A DNA stretch of 64,000 nucleotides from Candidatus Gastranaerophilales bacterium. Lineage in GTDB: Bacteria; Cyanobacteriota; Vampirovibrionia; Gastranaerophilales; CAJFVJ01. Where the stretch lies: NCBI GenBank assembly GCA_944323485.1, contig CALUSR010000003.1, forward strand, positions 1 to 64,000, in the 5' to 3' direction. Each line of letters starts with the position of its first letter. Within the stretch, counting starts at the first letter, position 1. A program made the translations under genes and the position numbers. Shown piece by piece: positions 16,041 to 25,328 of the stretch. Below the pieces are notes generated by a model, which did not search any database, was not told the origin of the DNA, and saw nothing but the letters and a program-made list of their open reading frames with translations.

Positions 16041-17618
16041 CTACTTTGCAGAGGAGGCAAGTTCTTTTTGCTCCTCATCTTTCAGATGGCTGATGTCTTT
16101 GCCGCAGTGGCAGCCGCCTGCTTTTTCGCACCCGCCGTGGACTCCTCCCTGAGGAACCTGTCTGCTGCAGAGGATTTCTCTGTCATGATAATATTCGCCT
16201 TCGAGAGGGAAGATTGTCATATAAAAGTCATTAGCCCACTCTTCATCCATAATTTCCTTTACATTGCAAGAGTAGCAGTCAATTTTCTTCATTATCTCAG
16301 GATTGGTCAGATAATCAGCAGCGCCCTTGTGTGTTTCATACGGTTGAAATTCTTTATAATACTGTCTCAACACTTCAGGGTGGTCAACTATCATGCATGG
16401 TCTGAGCATGTTCCCGTCATAAGGAATGTTCTTTCTGATTGCTTTCATAAAAGGAGCCGCAAGAGCTTCTGTCAGTGTACAGTTGTTAACATTGTGAGTA
16501 GCCAGGTGAACAAAAGTGCATGGTTCAACATCACCTTTCGGGTTTACGTGAATATATTGTCTTCCGCCTGCTATGCAGCCCATCATCTCGGGGCCGTCAC
16601 CCCAGAAGTCTACAGTAAACATAGGCAGAGTATTCCTTGCATTGTAGACCGCTTTTTTGATTTGATTTCTCTGGTTTGCATCAGGTACAAGGTCCACATT
16701 CGGGCTTTCGCCGATTGGCACATAATGGAAGAACCAGCTCCAGAGAACACCCTTGTCGCTCAGCATCTGCATAAATTCATCGGATGTGACATCATCAGTG
16801 TTTTCTCTTGTTGCTGTAATGCTTGCCCCGAAGAAGATGCCTGCTTTTTTGAGCTTGTCCATCTTTTCCATAACCATATCAAAGCAGCCTTCGCCTCTGA
16901 TTGCGTCATTTTGCTCTTTCCATCCCCCAAGAGAGAACATCGGATGAACATTCCCGAGTTTTTGAAGACGTTCTATTGTCTTATCAGTCAGAAGAGAGCC
17001 GTTTGTAAATGTGATGAAGGCACAATCTGGAAACTCTTCTGCCAGCTCGAGAAACTCAGGTCTTGCAAAAGGTTCGCCGCCGACAACCGGTATCATATGG
17101 ATGCCCATCTCATCTCTTGCTTCTTTGAATATCTGGCGCCATTTGTCCTTTGATAAATCTTCTCTTACGTCATATTCATGCGCCCAGCACCCTTTGCAGT
17201 GGAAGTTGCATTTCTTTGTAATGCTTGCAAGCAGTACTGTAGGAGGAAAGAAACCGTTTTTCTCATTGAACGCGGCTCTTTTCCTCTGGTTATCTCCGTA
17301 GTAGCCATGGACAAAAAAGTTCATAATCCATTTATCCCTGCAATTCGGGTGCAGTTCGTTGATAATTTTCTCCCACCACAAAAGATGAGGATGATCCGTT
17401 TTGAACAGCCACTGCATTCTTCTGGCATGGCGTTTTGAGCCTTCAGACCCCGCTATTTTTTCAAATATTTTGGCAAGTTTTATCAGATTATTTTTACTGT
17501 CTTTGCCTACGTAGTTCAATATATGGTGAATTGCAATTTCCTGACATTTCAGTTTAAGCTTGTCAAAACGCCCCATGGTTTTGACTTCCCACATTTTATC
17601 CTGTTTTTGAACTCTCAA
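16041..17618 (-). CDS. radical SAM/SPASM protein with Cys-rich tail
   Basis: A 525-aa radical SAM enzyme. The start is TTG at 17618, chosen because GAGGAG lies 7 bases before it; an ATG in frame (residue 9) lacks this spacing. CxxxCxxC is at 137-144 (C137, C141, C144) and GGEP follows. The C-terminal third has further cysteines (MMGCIAGG, EPCTFVH, RPCMIVDHP, DCYSC) as in SPASM auxiliary-cluster domains. The tail is His/Gly/Cys-rich (C-x5-C-H-C). An N-terminal helical extension of about 120 residues is unusual for the family. It is upstream of the WbaP-type operon on the same strand; the substrate is unknown. Confidence 0.85.
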   Translation of the reverse strand: MRVQKQDKMWEVKTMGRFDKLKLKCQEIAIHHILNYVGKDSKNNLIKLAKIFEKIAGSEGSKRHARRMQWLFKTDHPHLLWWEKIINELHPNCRDKWIMNFFVHGYYGDNQRKRAAFNEKNGFFPPTVLLASITKKCNFHCKGCWAHEYDVREDLSKDKWRQIFKEARDEMGIHMIPVVGGEPFARPEFLELAEEFPDCAFITFTNGSLLTDKTIERLQKLGNVHPMFSLGGWKEQNDAIRGEGCFDMVMEKMDKLKKAGIFFGASITATRENTDDVTSDEFMQMLSDKGVLWSWFFHYVPIGESPNVDLVPDANQRNQIKKAVYNARNTLPMFTVDFWGDGPEMMGCIAGGRQYIHVNPKGDVEPCTFVHLATHNVNNCTLTEALAAPFMKAIRKNIPYDGNMLRPCMIVDHPEVLRQYYKEFQPYETHKGAADYLTNPEIMKKIDCYSCNVKEIMDEEWANDFYMTIFPLEGEYYHDREILCSRQVPQGGVHGGCEKAGGCHCGKDISHLKDEEQKELASSAK

Positions 17619-17744
17619 TTTCTTTCTCCTCTACAAGTCTTTGTAAATATATAAAATCTTTTTTAATTAAACTTTAAAGGAAATCTTGCAGCAAGTTTTT
17701 TTTGTGATTTAATTAAATATTATTAAAGGAATGTGACGTCATCC

Positions 17745-18605
17745 ATGAAAAAAATTCTTGTAGTCTTTAACTCCCGCTCAGGCAGACAAAAAGCTTTTTC
17801 TTATAAGAGAATTATCTTCAAAAGATTCAAAGAAGAAGGTATTGCGTTTAAATTCATTTATATCAGCATGCTTCCTCTTATAAAAGATATTGAAAAATAT
17901 GACACCATTGTCGCAGTAGGCGGAGATGGCACTGTGCTCGGGGTGTTGCCTTATATTGTTAACAGCTCAAGAAAGCTCGGGATAATTCCTTGCGGCACCG
18001 CTAATTTGTTTGCGGAAGGTTTGTTGATACCTTCAAACATCAACAAAGCGCTTGATATAATTCTTTCTGACAAGACCTCAGACATCGACATCGGCAAAGC
18101 TGACAACCAGTATTTCTCTTTGCGTGTCGGTTTAGGTTATGATGCAGATATTATCAACGGCGCCAAAACAGGTTTGAAGAACAAGATTGGTTATCTGGCT
18201 TACTTTTTGCAGGGGATTATCAGCTTGTTCAAACTCAACAGAAAGACTTATAAAATAAAAATCGACGGACGGGAAATTATTGTTAATGCAAGTTCTGTGA
18301 TTATTTCAAATGCAGGCAATATGTTCAAAAATTTGTTCACGGTGGCGCCAAAAGGTGCTGTTGATGATGGTAAGTTAGATATATTTATTCTCTGCGCAAA
18401 GAATTTTCTTGATTTTGTAGAAGTGTTTATGCAGATTTTATTCGGATTTCATCATCCGAACTCCAAAGTTATGTATGCGCAGGCCGCTACCGTATCAATT
18501 GTTGTTGAAGATGAGTCTTTGCACATCGATGGAGAAAATCGCAAGCTTCCGCATAATTTGAATATATCCGTTCTTCCTGAAGCGGTAAAAGTCTTTGTAC
18601 CGTAG
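17745..18605 (+). CDS. diacylglycerol kinase family lipid kinase (YegS/DgkB-like)
   Basis: An approximately 286-aa lipid kinase. The start is ATG at 17745; an in-frame GTG at 17733 is only 2 bases from AAAGGA and so unlikely. Motifs are NSRSG (9-13), GGDGT (59-63) of the nucleotide site, then IPCGTANLFA and the distal IDGE. It phosphorylates diacylglycerol or a related lipid and recycles lipid from envelope synthesis. The gene is alone on its strand, divergent from the radical SAM gene. A short GTCAT-type repeat begins at its stop. Confidence 0.88.
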   Translation: MKKILVVFNSRSGRQKAFSYKRIIFKRFKEEGIAFKFIYISMLPLIKDIEKYDTIVAVGGDGTVLGVLPYIVNSSRKLGIIPCGTANLFAEGLLIPSNINKALDIILSDKTSDIDIGKADNQYFSLRVGLGYDADIINGAKTGLKNKIGYLAYFLQGIISLFKLNRKTYKIKIDGREIIVNASSVIISNAGNMFKNLFTVAPKGAVDDGKLDIFILCAKNFLDFVEVFMQILFGFHHPNSKVMYAQAATVSIVVEDESLHIDGENRKLPHNLNISVLPEAVKVFVP

Positions 18606-18635
18606 TATGACAGCGCTTTGCTCAGAATGACTGTA
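18604..18635. repeat. short GTCATTCTGAG-type repeat at gene end
   Basis: Read on the minus strand this is CAGTCATTCTGAGCAAAGCG followed by CTGTCATAC, a minimal inverted unit. It starts inside the stop codon of the lipid kinase gene. Confidence 0.6.
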
Positions 18636-18665
18636 TGCTTATGTCTTCCTGTGCGCAGGCGGAGG

Positions 18666-18681
18666 AACTCTGAAAAGTCGC
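18666..18681. repeat. dispersed repeat shared with 38969-38984
   Basis: AACTCTGAAAAGTCGC occurs here and, inverted, at 38969-38984. Flanking sequence (a short A run, then ATTC-GA-ATTTTG) is also similar, so a longer related element is likely. Confidence 0.5.
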
Positions 18682-18827
18682 ACAGCGCCCCAGCGTTTCA
18701 ACAAAAAAATTCCGATTTTGCAGAAGGTTTGAGAAAATTCTATTGTTTTAGATTTGTGCGCAGAATGATGTATAAAAATTTTGTTAAAATATTTTGATAT
18801 TTTGTATAAAACACATCTTGTTAAAAG

Positions 18828-18833
18828 TATAAT
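18828..18833 (+). promoter_or_regulatory. putative -10 element of gmhA
   Basis: A consensus TATAAT lies 28 bases before the gmhA start. The nearest -35-like hexamer, TTGTAT (18802-18807), is 20 bases away, longer than ideal. Confidence 0.35.
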
Positions 18834-18861
18834 TGATACAACCGCAAACAACGAGGGCAGG

Positions 18862-19440
18862 ATGAATATTAACAGCTATATAGAAGAGTCAATCAGCTCA
18901 AAGAAGAAAATCCTTGAGAACAAAACAATCACTGCAACAATTCAAAAAATATCAGATATAATCATAGAAGCTTATGAGCAGGGTAAAAAAGTTCTCCTCG
19001 CCGGTAATGGTGGTTCTGCCGCTGACGCACAGCATATTGCCTGCGAGCTTGTATCAAAATTCCACTTTGATAGAGCAGCACTGAGCGCCTTTGCGCTGAC
19101 GACAAACACCTCTGTTCTTACCGCAATAGCCAATGACTACGGTTATGAACATGTGTTCTCAAGACAAATTCAGGCAAACGGTCAAAAAGGCGATGTGTTC
19201 ATAGCATTATCAACATCAGGAAATTCAAAGAACATACTCAAAGCCCTCGAAGAAGCAAAGTTAAAAGGAATGCTAACAGTAGGACTATCAGGCGAAAAAG
19301 GAAGTCTTATGGATGAAAAATGCGACTACCTCATCAAAATCCCATCATCCTGCACGCCTGTAATCCAAGAATCACATATTATGATAGGCCACATTATCTG
19401 TGCTCTTGTAGAGAAGGAAATTTTCGGCGATGAAAACTAA
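18862..19440 (+). CDS. gmhA: sedoheptulose-7-phosphate isomerase
   Basis: A 192-aa SIS-domain isomerase, the same length as E. coli GmhA. The ATG at 18862 is preceded by GAGGG; an earlier in-frame start at 18781 would add residues without homology. Key stretches are GNGGSAADAQHIACEL, STSGNSKN and the helix VIQESHIMIGH. It converts sedoheptulose-7-phosphate to D-glycero-heptose-7-phosphate for heptose nucleotides. The kinase and phosphatase partners are not here. The end overlaps the next gene by 11 bases, so it begins an operon running into the polysaccharide genes. Confidence 0.92.
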   Translation: MNINSYIEESISSKKKILENKTITATIQKISDIIIEAYEQGKKVLLAGNGGSAADAQHIACELVSKFHFDRAALSAFALTTNTSVLTAIANDYGYEHVFSRQIQANGQKGDVFIALSTSGNSKNILKALEEAKLKGMLTVGLSGEKGSLMDEKCDYLIKIPSSCTPVIQESHIMIGHIICALVEKEIFGDEN

Positions 19441-20071
19441 AAAAGAATACATAATAATGATAATATGCGCCGCTGTATTTGCTATCACTGCACTCTGTGC
19501 TTTGTTTGTACCCGCTGTCACAAGTGTTGACCTGAGCATAATCAGTTTTGTGCAAAATTTTCTTTCAGCAATTCCTTCAGAAATTCCCGCAACATTTACC
19601 AAACTAGGCAGCAGCGGCAAGCTGACAATTTTTGTTATTGCAATCGGGATAATTTTGATTCTTTTCAGAAAATATCAAAACGCCGTCATCTTCCTGTGCG
19701 GGATGCCTTTTGTCTATGCGTTCTATAAGTTTTTGAAAATATGCTTTGAACGCCCCCGTCCTCCTGTAGATATGCGGCTTGTCGAGGCATCAAACTTCAG
19801 CTTCCCGTCAGGACACAGCACAATGAGCATGATGTTCTACGGATTTTTGATTTATTTTGCATACAAGTTTATAAAAAATAAGATATTAAGAAATGTGATA
19901 ATTACATTTCTATGTTTAACAATCTTATCAATAGGCTTTACCCGTATCTGGCTTGGTGTTCACTACCCGAGTGATATTTTGGGCGGTTTTTCTCTCGGGT
20001 TATTCTGGTTGAGTCTGTTCGTTGTTTTGGATAAGATTGACTGGAAGAAGGCAGTAGAAAGGAATAAATAA
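19430..20071 (+). CDS. PAP2-family membrane phosphatase
   Basis: A 213-aa phosphatase with six hydrophobic segments. All three PAP2 motifs are intact: K103-x6-R110-P, PSGH (126-129) and R172-x5-H178-x3-D182. It likely dephosphorylates undecaprenyl diphosphate or another lipid phosphate, returning carrier lipid for glycan synthesis. It overlaps gmhA by 11 bases and shares its last base with the start codon of ugd (TAATG), so translation is probably coupled. Confidence 0.9.
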   Translation: MKTKKEYIIMIICAAVFAITALCALFVPAVTSVDLSIISFVQNFLSAIPSEIPATFTKLGSSGKLTIFVIAIGIILILFRKYQNAVIFLCGMPFVYAFYKFLKICFERPRPPVDMRLVEASNFSFPSGHSTMSMMFYGFLIYFAYKFIKNKILRNVIITFLCLTILSIGFTRIWLGVHYPSDILGGFSLGLFWLSLFVVLDKIDWKKAVERNK

Positions 20072-21372
20072 TGAATATATGTGTCATTGGGACAGGATAT
20101 GTAGGGTTAGTCGCAGGCACCTGTCTTGCCGATATGGGAAATAATGTCATATGCATTGATAATAATGTTGAAAAAATAAACAACTTAAAAGAGTTAAATA
20201 TTCCAATATATGAACCTGGACTAGAAGAACTAATTAAAATTAATGTTGCAGAGAAACGTTTATCCTTTTCTACTAACTTAGATAAGGCTGTAAAAAATTC
20301 AACAGTATGTTTTATCGCAGTAGGCACGCCTCAGTCTGAAGATGGTTCTTGTGATTTATCTGCTGTCTTTAAAACAGCAGAAAGTATAGCCAAATCAATG
20401 AACGGATATAAAGTTATTGTCGATAAATCAACTGTACCTGTAGGCACTGCAGATAAAGTAGCAGAAATAATAAAACAACATACAAAATACGATTTTGATG
20501 TGGTTTCAAATCCTGAATTTTTAAAGCAAGGGGCTGCTGTAGATGATTTTCTATCGCCAGATAGAGTAATTATTGGTGCTGATTCACAAAAAGCAATTTC
20601 TATAATGCAAGAAATATATTCACCTTTTATGAGAACAGCAAACAGAATTATACTTATGGATGTAAAATCTGCAGAAATGACAAAATACACCGCAAATGCT
20701 TTTTTAGCAACAAAAATATCTTTTATTAATGAAATTTCAAATATTTGTGAAAAAGTAGGTGCAGATATAGAAATGGTAAGAGTTGGAATAACCACAGATA
20801 ACCGAATAGGAAAACAATTTTTATTCCCAGGTATAGGTTATGGTGGAAGTTGCTTTCCAAAAGATGTTCAAGCGTTAATTTCTATCTCTAATCAAAATGG
20901 TTGTGATAGCTCAATCATTAAAGCTGTTCATGAAACAAATAAAAGACAAAGAAAAATATTCTTAAATAAAATTTTAAACTTCTATAATTCAGAAATTTCT
21001 GGTAAAACATTTGCAATATGGGGCTTAGCATTTAAACCTAAAACTAATGATATGAGAGAAGCACCTGCAATTACCATTATTAATGAACTTTTAAAAAGAG
21101 GAGCAAAAGTTAAAGCATATGACCCTAAAGCTTATCCAACTGCAAAAGAAATATTTGGAGATAAAATCTATTATGCACAATCATCTTATGACGCTTTAGA
21201 CAATGTTGATGCAATGCTATTAATGACAGAATGGAATGAATTCAGATACCCTGATCTCGATAAGATGAAATCTCTTATGAAAAAGTATGTAATATTTGAC
21301 GGAAGAAATCAATATAATGCACAAAGATTAAAAGCTCAGGGATTTGAGTATATTTCGATGGGATGTAAATAA
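20071..21372 (+). CDS. ugd: UDP-glucose 6-dehydrogenase
   Basis: A 433-aa oxidoreductase making UDP-glucuronate from UDP-glucose. The NAD-binding GTGYVG is at 7-12 and the catalytic Cys at 261 in GYGGSCFPKD. FKPKTNDMREAP lies in the C-terminal UDP-binding domain. Length is typical. AGAAAGGA precedes the ATG, which overlaps the phosphatase stop. From here the codon usage turns more AT-rich (TTA, ATA, GAA) than in gmhA and the phosphatase. Its stop also overlaps the next start (TAATG). Confidence 0.94.
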   Translation: MNICVIGTGYVGLVAGTCLADMGNNVICIDNNVEKINNLKELNIPIYEPGLEELIKINVAEKRLSFSTNLDKAVKNSTVCFIAVGTPQSEDGSCDLSAVFKTAESIAKSMNGYKVIVDKSTVPVGTADKVAEIIKQHTKYDFDVVSNPEFLKQGAAVDDFLSPDRVIIGADSQKAISIMQEIYSPFMRTANRIILMDVKSAEMTKYTANAFLATKISFINEISNICEKVGADIEMVRVGITTDNRIGKQFLFPGIGYGGSCFPKDVQALISISNQNGCDSSIIKAVHETNKRQRKIFLNKILNFYNSEISGKTFAIWGLAFKPKTNDMREAPAITIINELLKRGAKVKAYDPKAYPTAKEIFGDKIYYAQSSYDALDNVDAMLLMTEWNEFRYPDLDKMKSLMKKYVIFDGRNQYNAQRLKAQGFEYISMGCK

Positions 21373-22469
21373 TGAACAATTCAAAAATAAAAATAGTTCA
21401 GGTATATAAACATGCATATCCTGATATTGGAGGAATTGAGGCAGATATATCTCAAATTTTTGATTGTTTGCCAAATGATTCCTTTGAAAAGGAAATTTTA
21501 TGTTGCTCTAATAAATACAAATCAGAAACCATTGATAATGTAAAATTTACAAGATGTCCTTATTTATTTCAATTTGCGGCAAATACAATTTCTCCGGAGT
21601 TTATACTAAGGCTTTCTCAGGTAAAAACTGATGTCCTTCACTATCATATGCCATTTATATTTGCTGTTGTATGTCATTATTTAGCAAAACCCAAATATAA
21701 AAAAATGATAATTTCATATCATGGAGGAATCTATGGATATGATAAATATATGAAATATTTTAATAAATTATACGAAAAATTTTATACAGATGCTGATTTA
21801 ATACATGTATATACAGAAAATTTATTAGATACCGATCCTATTCTGGAGCAAAACAGACATAAGGCAGCAATAATCCCTTATGCGGTTAAAATAGATGAAA
21901 ATTTTAAGATTAAAAATAGAAATAATAAAATAAAACAACTTCTTTGTATGGGACGTTTAGTACACTGGAAGGGAATACAAAATGTCTTAGCTGCTATGAA
22001 AAATGTAGATAACGCAAATTTAAATATAGTAGGAGACGGTCCATACAGAAAAGACTTAGAAGATTTTATAAAAAATAACCATCTTGAAAGCAAAGTAAAA
22101 ATGCTCGGAAAAATAACAGATCAGAACCAAAAAGAAGAAATATTTAAAAATACAGATATATTTGTATTCCCGTCAATAAGAAAAAGTGAATCATTCGGAC
22201 AAGTACAAATACAAGCAATGCAATACGAAATACCAGTTATTAACACAAACCTAGGAACAGGTGTAAACTATATTTCTCTTCATAATGAAACAGGTCTAAC
22301 TGTTGAACCAAATAATGTAGAACAGTTAACTGATGCTATAAATAAACTGGTTCAAAATCATGAACTGAGACAACAACTTGGAAAAAATGCAAGAAATAGG
22401 GTAAAAGAATTATTTGATATAGAAAAAATCAAAGATAAGTATATAAAAATGGAAAAATTTAATTTTTAG
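21372..22469 (+). CDS. GT4-family glycosyltransferase
   Basis: A 365-aa GT-B glycosyltransferase. The N terminus has the acceptor-side glycine loop PDIGGIEADI. The C-terminal half has MGRLVHWKG, VGDGPYR and FGQVQIQAM. In the usual GT4 E-x7-E motif the second Glu is Gln here (SESFGQVQIQAM), a noteworthy change. The donor is unknown, probably a nucleotide hexose. It is translationally coupled to ugd and convergent with the next gene. Confidence 0.88.
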   Translation: MNNSKIKIVQVYKHAYPDIGGIEADISQIFDCLPNDSFEKEILCCSNKYKSETIDNVKFTRCPYLFQFAANTISPEFILRLSQVKTDVLHYHMPFIFAVVCHYLAKPKYKKMIISYHGGIYGYDKYMKYFNKLYEKFYTDADLIHVYTENLLDTDPILEQNRHKAAIIPYAVKIDENFKIKNRNNKIKQLLCMGRLVHWKGIQNVLAAMKNVDNANLNIVGDGPYRKDLEDFIKNNHLESKVKMLGKITDQNQKEEIFKNTDIFVFPSIRKSESFGQVQIQAMQYEIPVINTNLGTGVNYISLHNETGLTVEPNNVEQLTDAINKLVQNHELRQQLGKNARNRVKELFDIEKIKDKYIKMEKFNF

Positions 22470-22475
22470 CTTACA

Positions 22476-23654
22476 TTATTTTATAATAATATTTTTAATA
22501 TTTTCTTGAGCTTTTATTTTTTTTATATTACTTACCTGTAATTTATATTCATCATAAGGAAAATTATTTATTATATCTAATATTTTCTTCTCAAACTCTT
22601 CATACGAATCTAGTAGATATCCAATATTTCCATATCTATAAAAATATTGACTTATATAATCATTATTAATTGCTATTAAAGGTTTTTCAAAATTTATTGC
22701 ATCCATAAATGCTCCACTAGCAATTAATTTATAACTGTTATATTGATATGTACACAACGAATAATCCATACAACTTATTAAACTATTTCTTTTATCATTA
22801 GATATAACTTTTGTCGATAAAGAATTTTGTTGAACAAATTTTAAAGTTAAAAGACTTCTGTAAAAATCCTCATCTAAAATTCGACCGGAGAATATAATAT
22901 TAAAATTATTATTATCAACTTGCGTTAATTTATCAATCAACTTCTTCAAATATGGTATATTTTTTCTATTTGAAGAAAGCCCAATAACTCCAAAATTTAT
23001 TTTATTATTTATCAGTATATTATTTTCTTTAATTTTTTTATACAAATATGGATGTGGTACTGCTTGAATATAAGGATTTAAAGTGGGAATAATTTTTATT
23101 ACATTTTTTTTAATAGACTCCCCATAAACAATATATTTCAAATTTCTAGGAGTATGAATGCTCATAGGAATTCTCAACCCAAAAATTAAAGCATAAAAAA
23201 ATACAAAAAACTTATTTTTTTTAAAGCTATTAGTATATGCTTTTAAATCGATACGTTCCAAATCCCCATGTAAGCAACTAGTAACACTTATATTTTTATA
23301 AAAAAAACAAAATAATTTTATAAAATACAATAAAAAAGTAGATGTATATAAAAAAACTACTTTATGTTCTAAATTCTTTATAGCATATTTAAAAATATCC
23401 CTCACAACATTATAATCAAAAAAAAGTAATTTATAATCTCGAACAAAATCATCATACGGGTCTAGTCTATGATGTATAAGATTTGATGTATCAATATTGT
23501 GATCAACAAGAAGTCCACAAATGATTTTATAGTGTTCATCTCCACAAAAAAAATGTATTTTTTCTGTAGGATTATTATTCAAAAAAATAGCAATAACTGC
23601 CGCATTTATTTCAGAATGATGAACACCATCTTTTATATGTTCAATAACTATCAT
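22476..23654 (-). CDS. putative GT-B-like glycosyltransferase
   Basis: A 392-aa very AT-rich gene. The N-terminal half has a hydrophobic-strand pattern and a CLHGDLERI segment. The C-terminal half has INFGVIGLSSNRKNI, IIFSGRILD and a GAFMDAINFEKPLIAIN stretch at the position of the donor-binding region of GT4-like enzymes. No E-x7-E motif is seen, so the family assignment is loose. It is on the opposite strand to its neighbours. AGGT precedes the ATG. Its position within the polysaccharide cluster supports a sugar-transfer role. Confidence 0.6.
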   Translation of the reverse strand: MIVIEHIKDGVHHSEINAAVIAIFLNNNPTEKIHFFCGDEHYKIICGLLVDHNIDTSNLIHHRLDPYDDFVRDYKLLFFDYNVVRDIFKYAIKNLEHKVVFLYTSTFLLYFIKLFCFFYKNISVTSCLHGDLERIDLKAYTNSFKKNKFFVFFYALIFGLRIPMSIHTPRNLKYIVYGESIKKNVIKIIPTLNPYIQAVPHPYLYKKIKENNILINNKINFGVIGLSSNRKNIPYLKKLIDKLTQVDNNNFNIIFSGRILDEDFYRSLLTLKFVQQNSLSTKVISNDKRNSLISCMDYSLCTYQYNSYKLIASGAFMDAINFEKPLIAINNDYISQYFYRYGNIGYLLDSYEEFEKKILDIINNFPYDEYKLQVSNIKKIKAQENIKNIIIK

Positions 23655-23738
23655 TATTTATACCTAAATATTTATAATATAATTATTATAATATAATCTA
23701 AACTATATATAGATTCAATAAAAATAACAAACTAAAAA

Positions 23739-25181
23739 ATGAACAAATTCATAAAAATATTCTACATAGCCACACTCTCATTTTTATTTCTTCCTGCGTT
23801 TGCTTTTATATTAAACGCACGAAGTTACAGAATATTTTTTATTTTTTTATTATCATTTTTTATATTTTTCATAATGACACACCTAAAGACCTTTTATGTT
23901 GGAGTATATCAACTATACAGAAAAACCCCCTTTAAATATTTTATATATTTTTTATTATATATAATCATATCTACATTTATTTTATGTATTTTACATATTT
24001 ATAACCCTATATCAGCAATATCTTACTTATTTCAATTTATATTCTTATATATTCTCCCTTGTTATCTTTTATCTGGATTCTTTATCCCTAAATATTTTAA
24101 TATCAACAAATTCATCAAATTTTTTTTAATTGTACTATTTCTAATTTTTTTATTTGGAATAATTGAATATATTGGAAAAATTTTTAATATAAGTTTCATA
24201 ATTAATATACAACACTTTCTAGCAAATGAAAGAACTTTATTGACAGACGAAAATAGAATCTTAAAAAGACTATCAAGTGTTTTTGCTGAACCAGGGTGGT
24301 TAGGTGGTTTTATTTTCTTAAATTTCCCTATAATTTATAATTGCTGCTTATCACCATATAAAATATTTAAAAACAACACAATAAATTATCTTATAAAAAA
24401 GACTTTAATCCCTTTAGCTTGGTTAAATATTTTATTTACATTTTCTCCTATATGGTTAATATTTTGTTTACTGCAAATAATAATTATCTTTAGAAAAAAA
24501 ATTACACAATCAATCTTAAATATTAAATTTTTTGGATACGCTTCAACAATCCTATTATCATTATCTCTTATTATTTTTATGATTTTTAAACTTAGTAATA
24601 TAAAACTTGAATATAATCAAATAGAACGAATAACAAAAACAATTATAAGTATGGCTAGTTTTGAAACATTTGTTATAGTAGAACCTTCTTTAGCTTCAAG
24701 AATTGTGTCGTATATAAACTTAATTAGATTATTTTTAGATAATTGGCCCCTTGGAGTAGGGTTAAACAACTCTAGAAGCTTAATAATAGATATATTTCAA
24801 ACTTCGCCTGTACCAATGACTATGGAAAATCTAAATAATTACAAAAATGCACTTAATACAGGAAAAATGCAAATAAATAGCTCTATTTTATATTTACTTT
24901 TAGCTGAGACAGGAGTAATCGGAACATTCCTATTTTATTTATTTATATACAAAAATATAAAATATATAAAATACATAAATTGTAAACTAGATAATAGTAT
25001 TATTACAATATTTAGTAAAGGTATTGAAGGCAGCTTATTTGCTTTTTTAGTTTATACTATATATGATGGTTTAATAGCAAATCCTTATATATGGTTTATG
25101 TTTGGGATGGTTATATCTTATTATTCTTATTATATAAATATTTGTTATTTACAAAAAAATATAAAAAGAGAAAATCCTTAA
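23739..25181 (+). CDS. O-antigen/exopolysaccharide polymerase-like membrane protein (Wzy-like)
   Basis: A 480-aa protein with about eleven hydrophobic helices. A large polar loop occupies about residues 315-385 and contains NWPLGVGLNNSRSL, the W-x-x-G-x-G-x-x-x pattern of Wzy/O-antigen ligase proteins. RLSSVFAEPGWLGGF is another typical loop segment. The predicted role is block-wise polymerisation of repeat units on the periplasmic side. Base composition is among the most AT-rich of the window. Confidence 0.8.
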   Translation: MNKFIKIFYIATLSFLFLPAFAFILNARSYRIFFIFLLSFFIFFIMTHLKTFYVGVYQLYRKTPFKYFIYFLLYIIISTFILCILHIYNPISAISYLFQFIFLYILPCYLLSGFFIPKYFNINKFIKFFLIVLFLIFLFGIIEYIGKIFNISFIINIQHFLANERTLLTDENRILKRLSSVFAEPGWLGGFIFLNFPIIYNCCLSPYKIFKNNTINYLIKKTLIPLAWLNILFTFSPIWLIFCLLQIIIIFRKKITQSILNIKFFGYASTILLSLSLIIFMIFKLSNIKLEYNQIERITKTIISMASFETFVIVEPSLASRIVSYINLIRLFLDNWPLGVGLNNSRSLIIDIFQTSPVPMTMENLNNYKNALNTGKMQINSSILYLLLAETGVIGTFLFYLFIYKNIKYIKYINCKLDNSIITIFSKGIEGSLFAFLVYTIYDGLIANPYIWFMFGMVISYYSYYINICYLQKNIKRENP

Positions 25182-25328
25182 TATAATAAACTAAATCGGA
25201 CTACTCAAACTGAAAATTAATTTTAAAAGATAATAATTGATTCAATTATAATAATTATAATTTATGATTATATATTTTTTATTATAATAAAGTATAGATA
25301 AAAGAACCAAAGGAAATATTTCATACAA

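Noticed and set aside
16068-17153. Long open frame of about 360 codons antisense to the radical SAM gene
   Set aside because: It lies wholly inside the radical SAM coding sequence and its translation has no domain pattern. The sense protein has all expected Cys motifs.
18781-18861. N-terminal extension of GmhA from an earlier start
   Set aside because: The added residues have no homology, overlap the promoter-like region, and the ATG at 18862 has its own ribosome binding site and gives the normal length.
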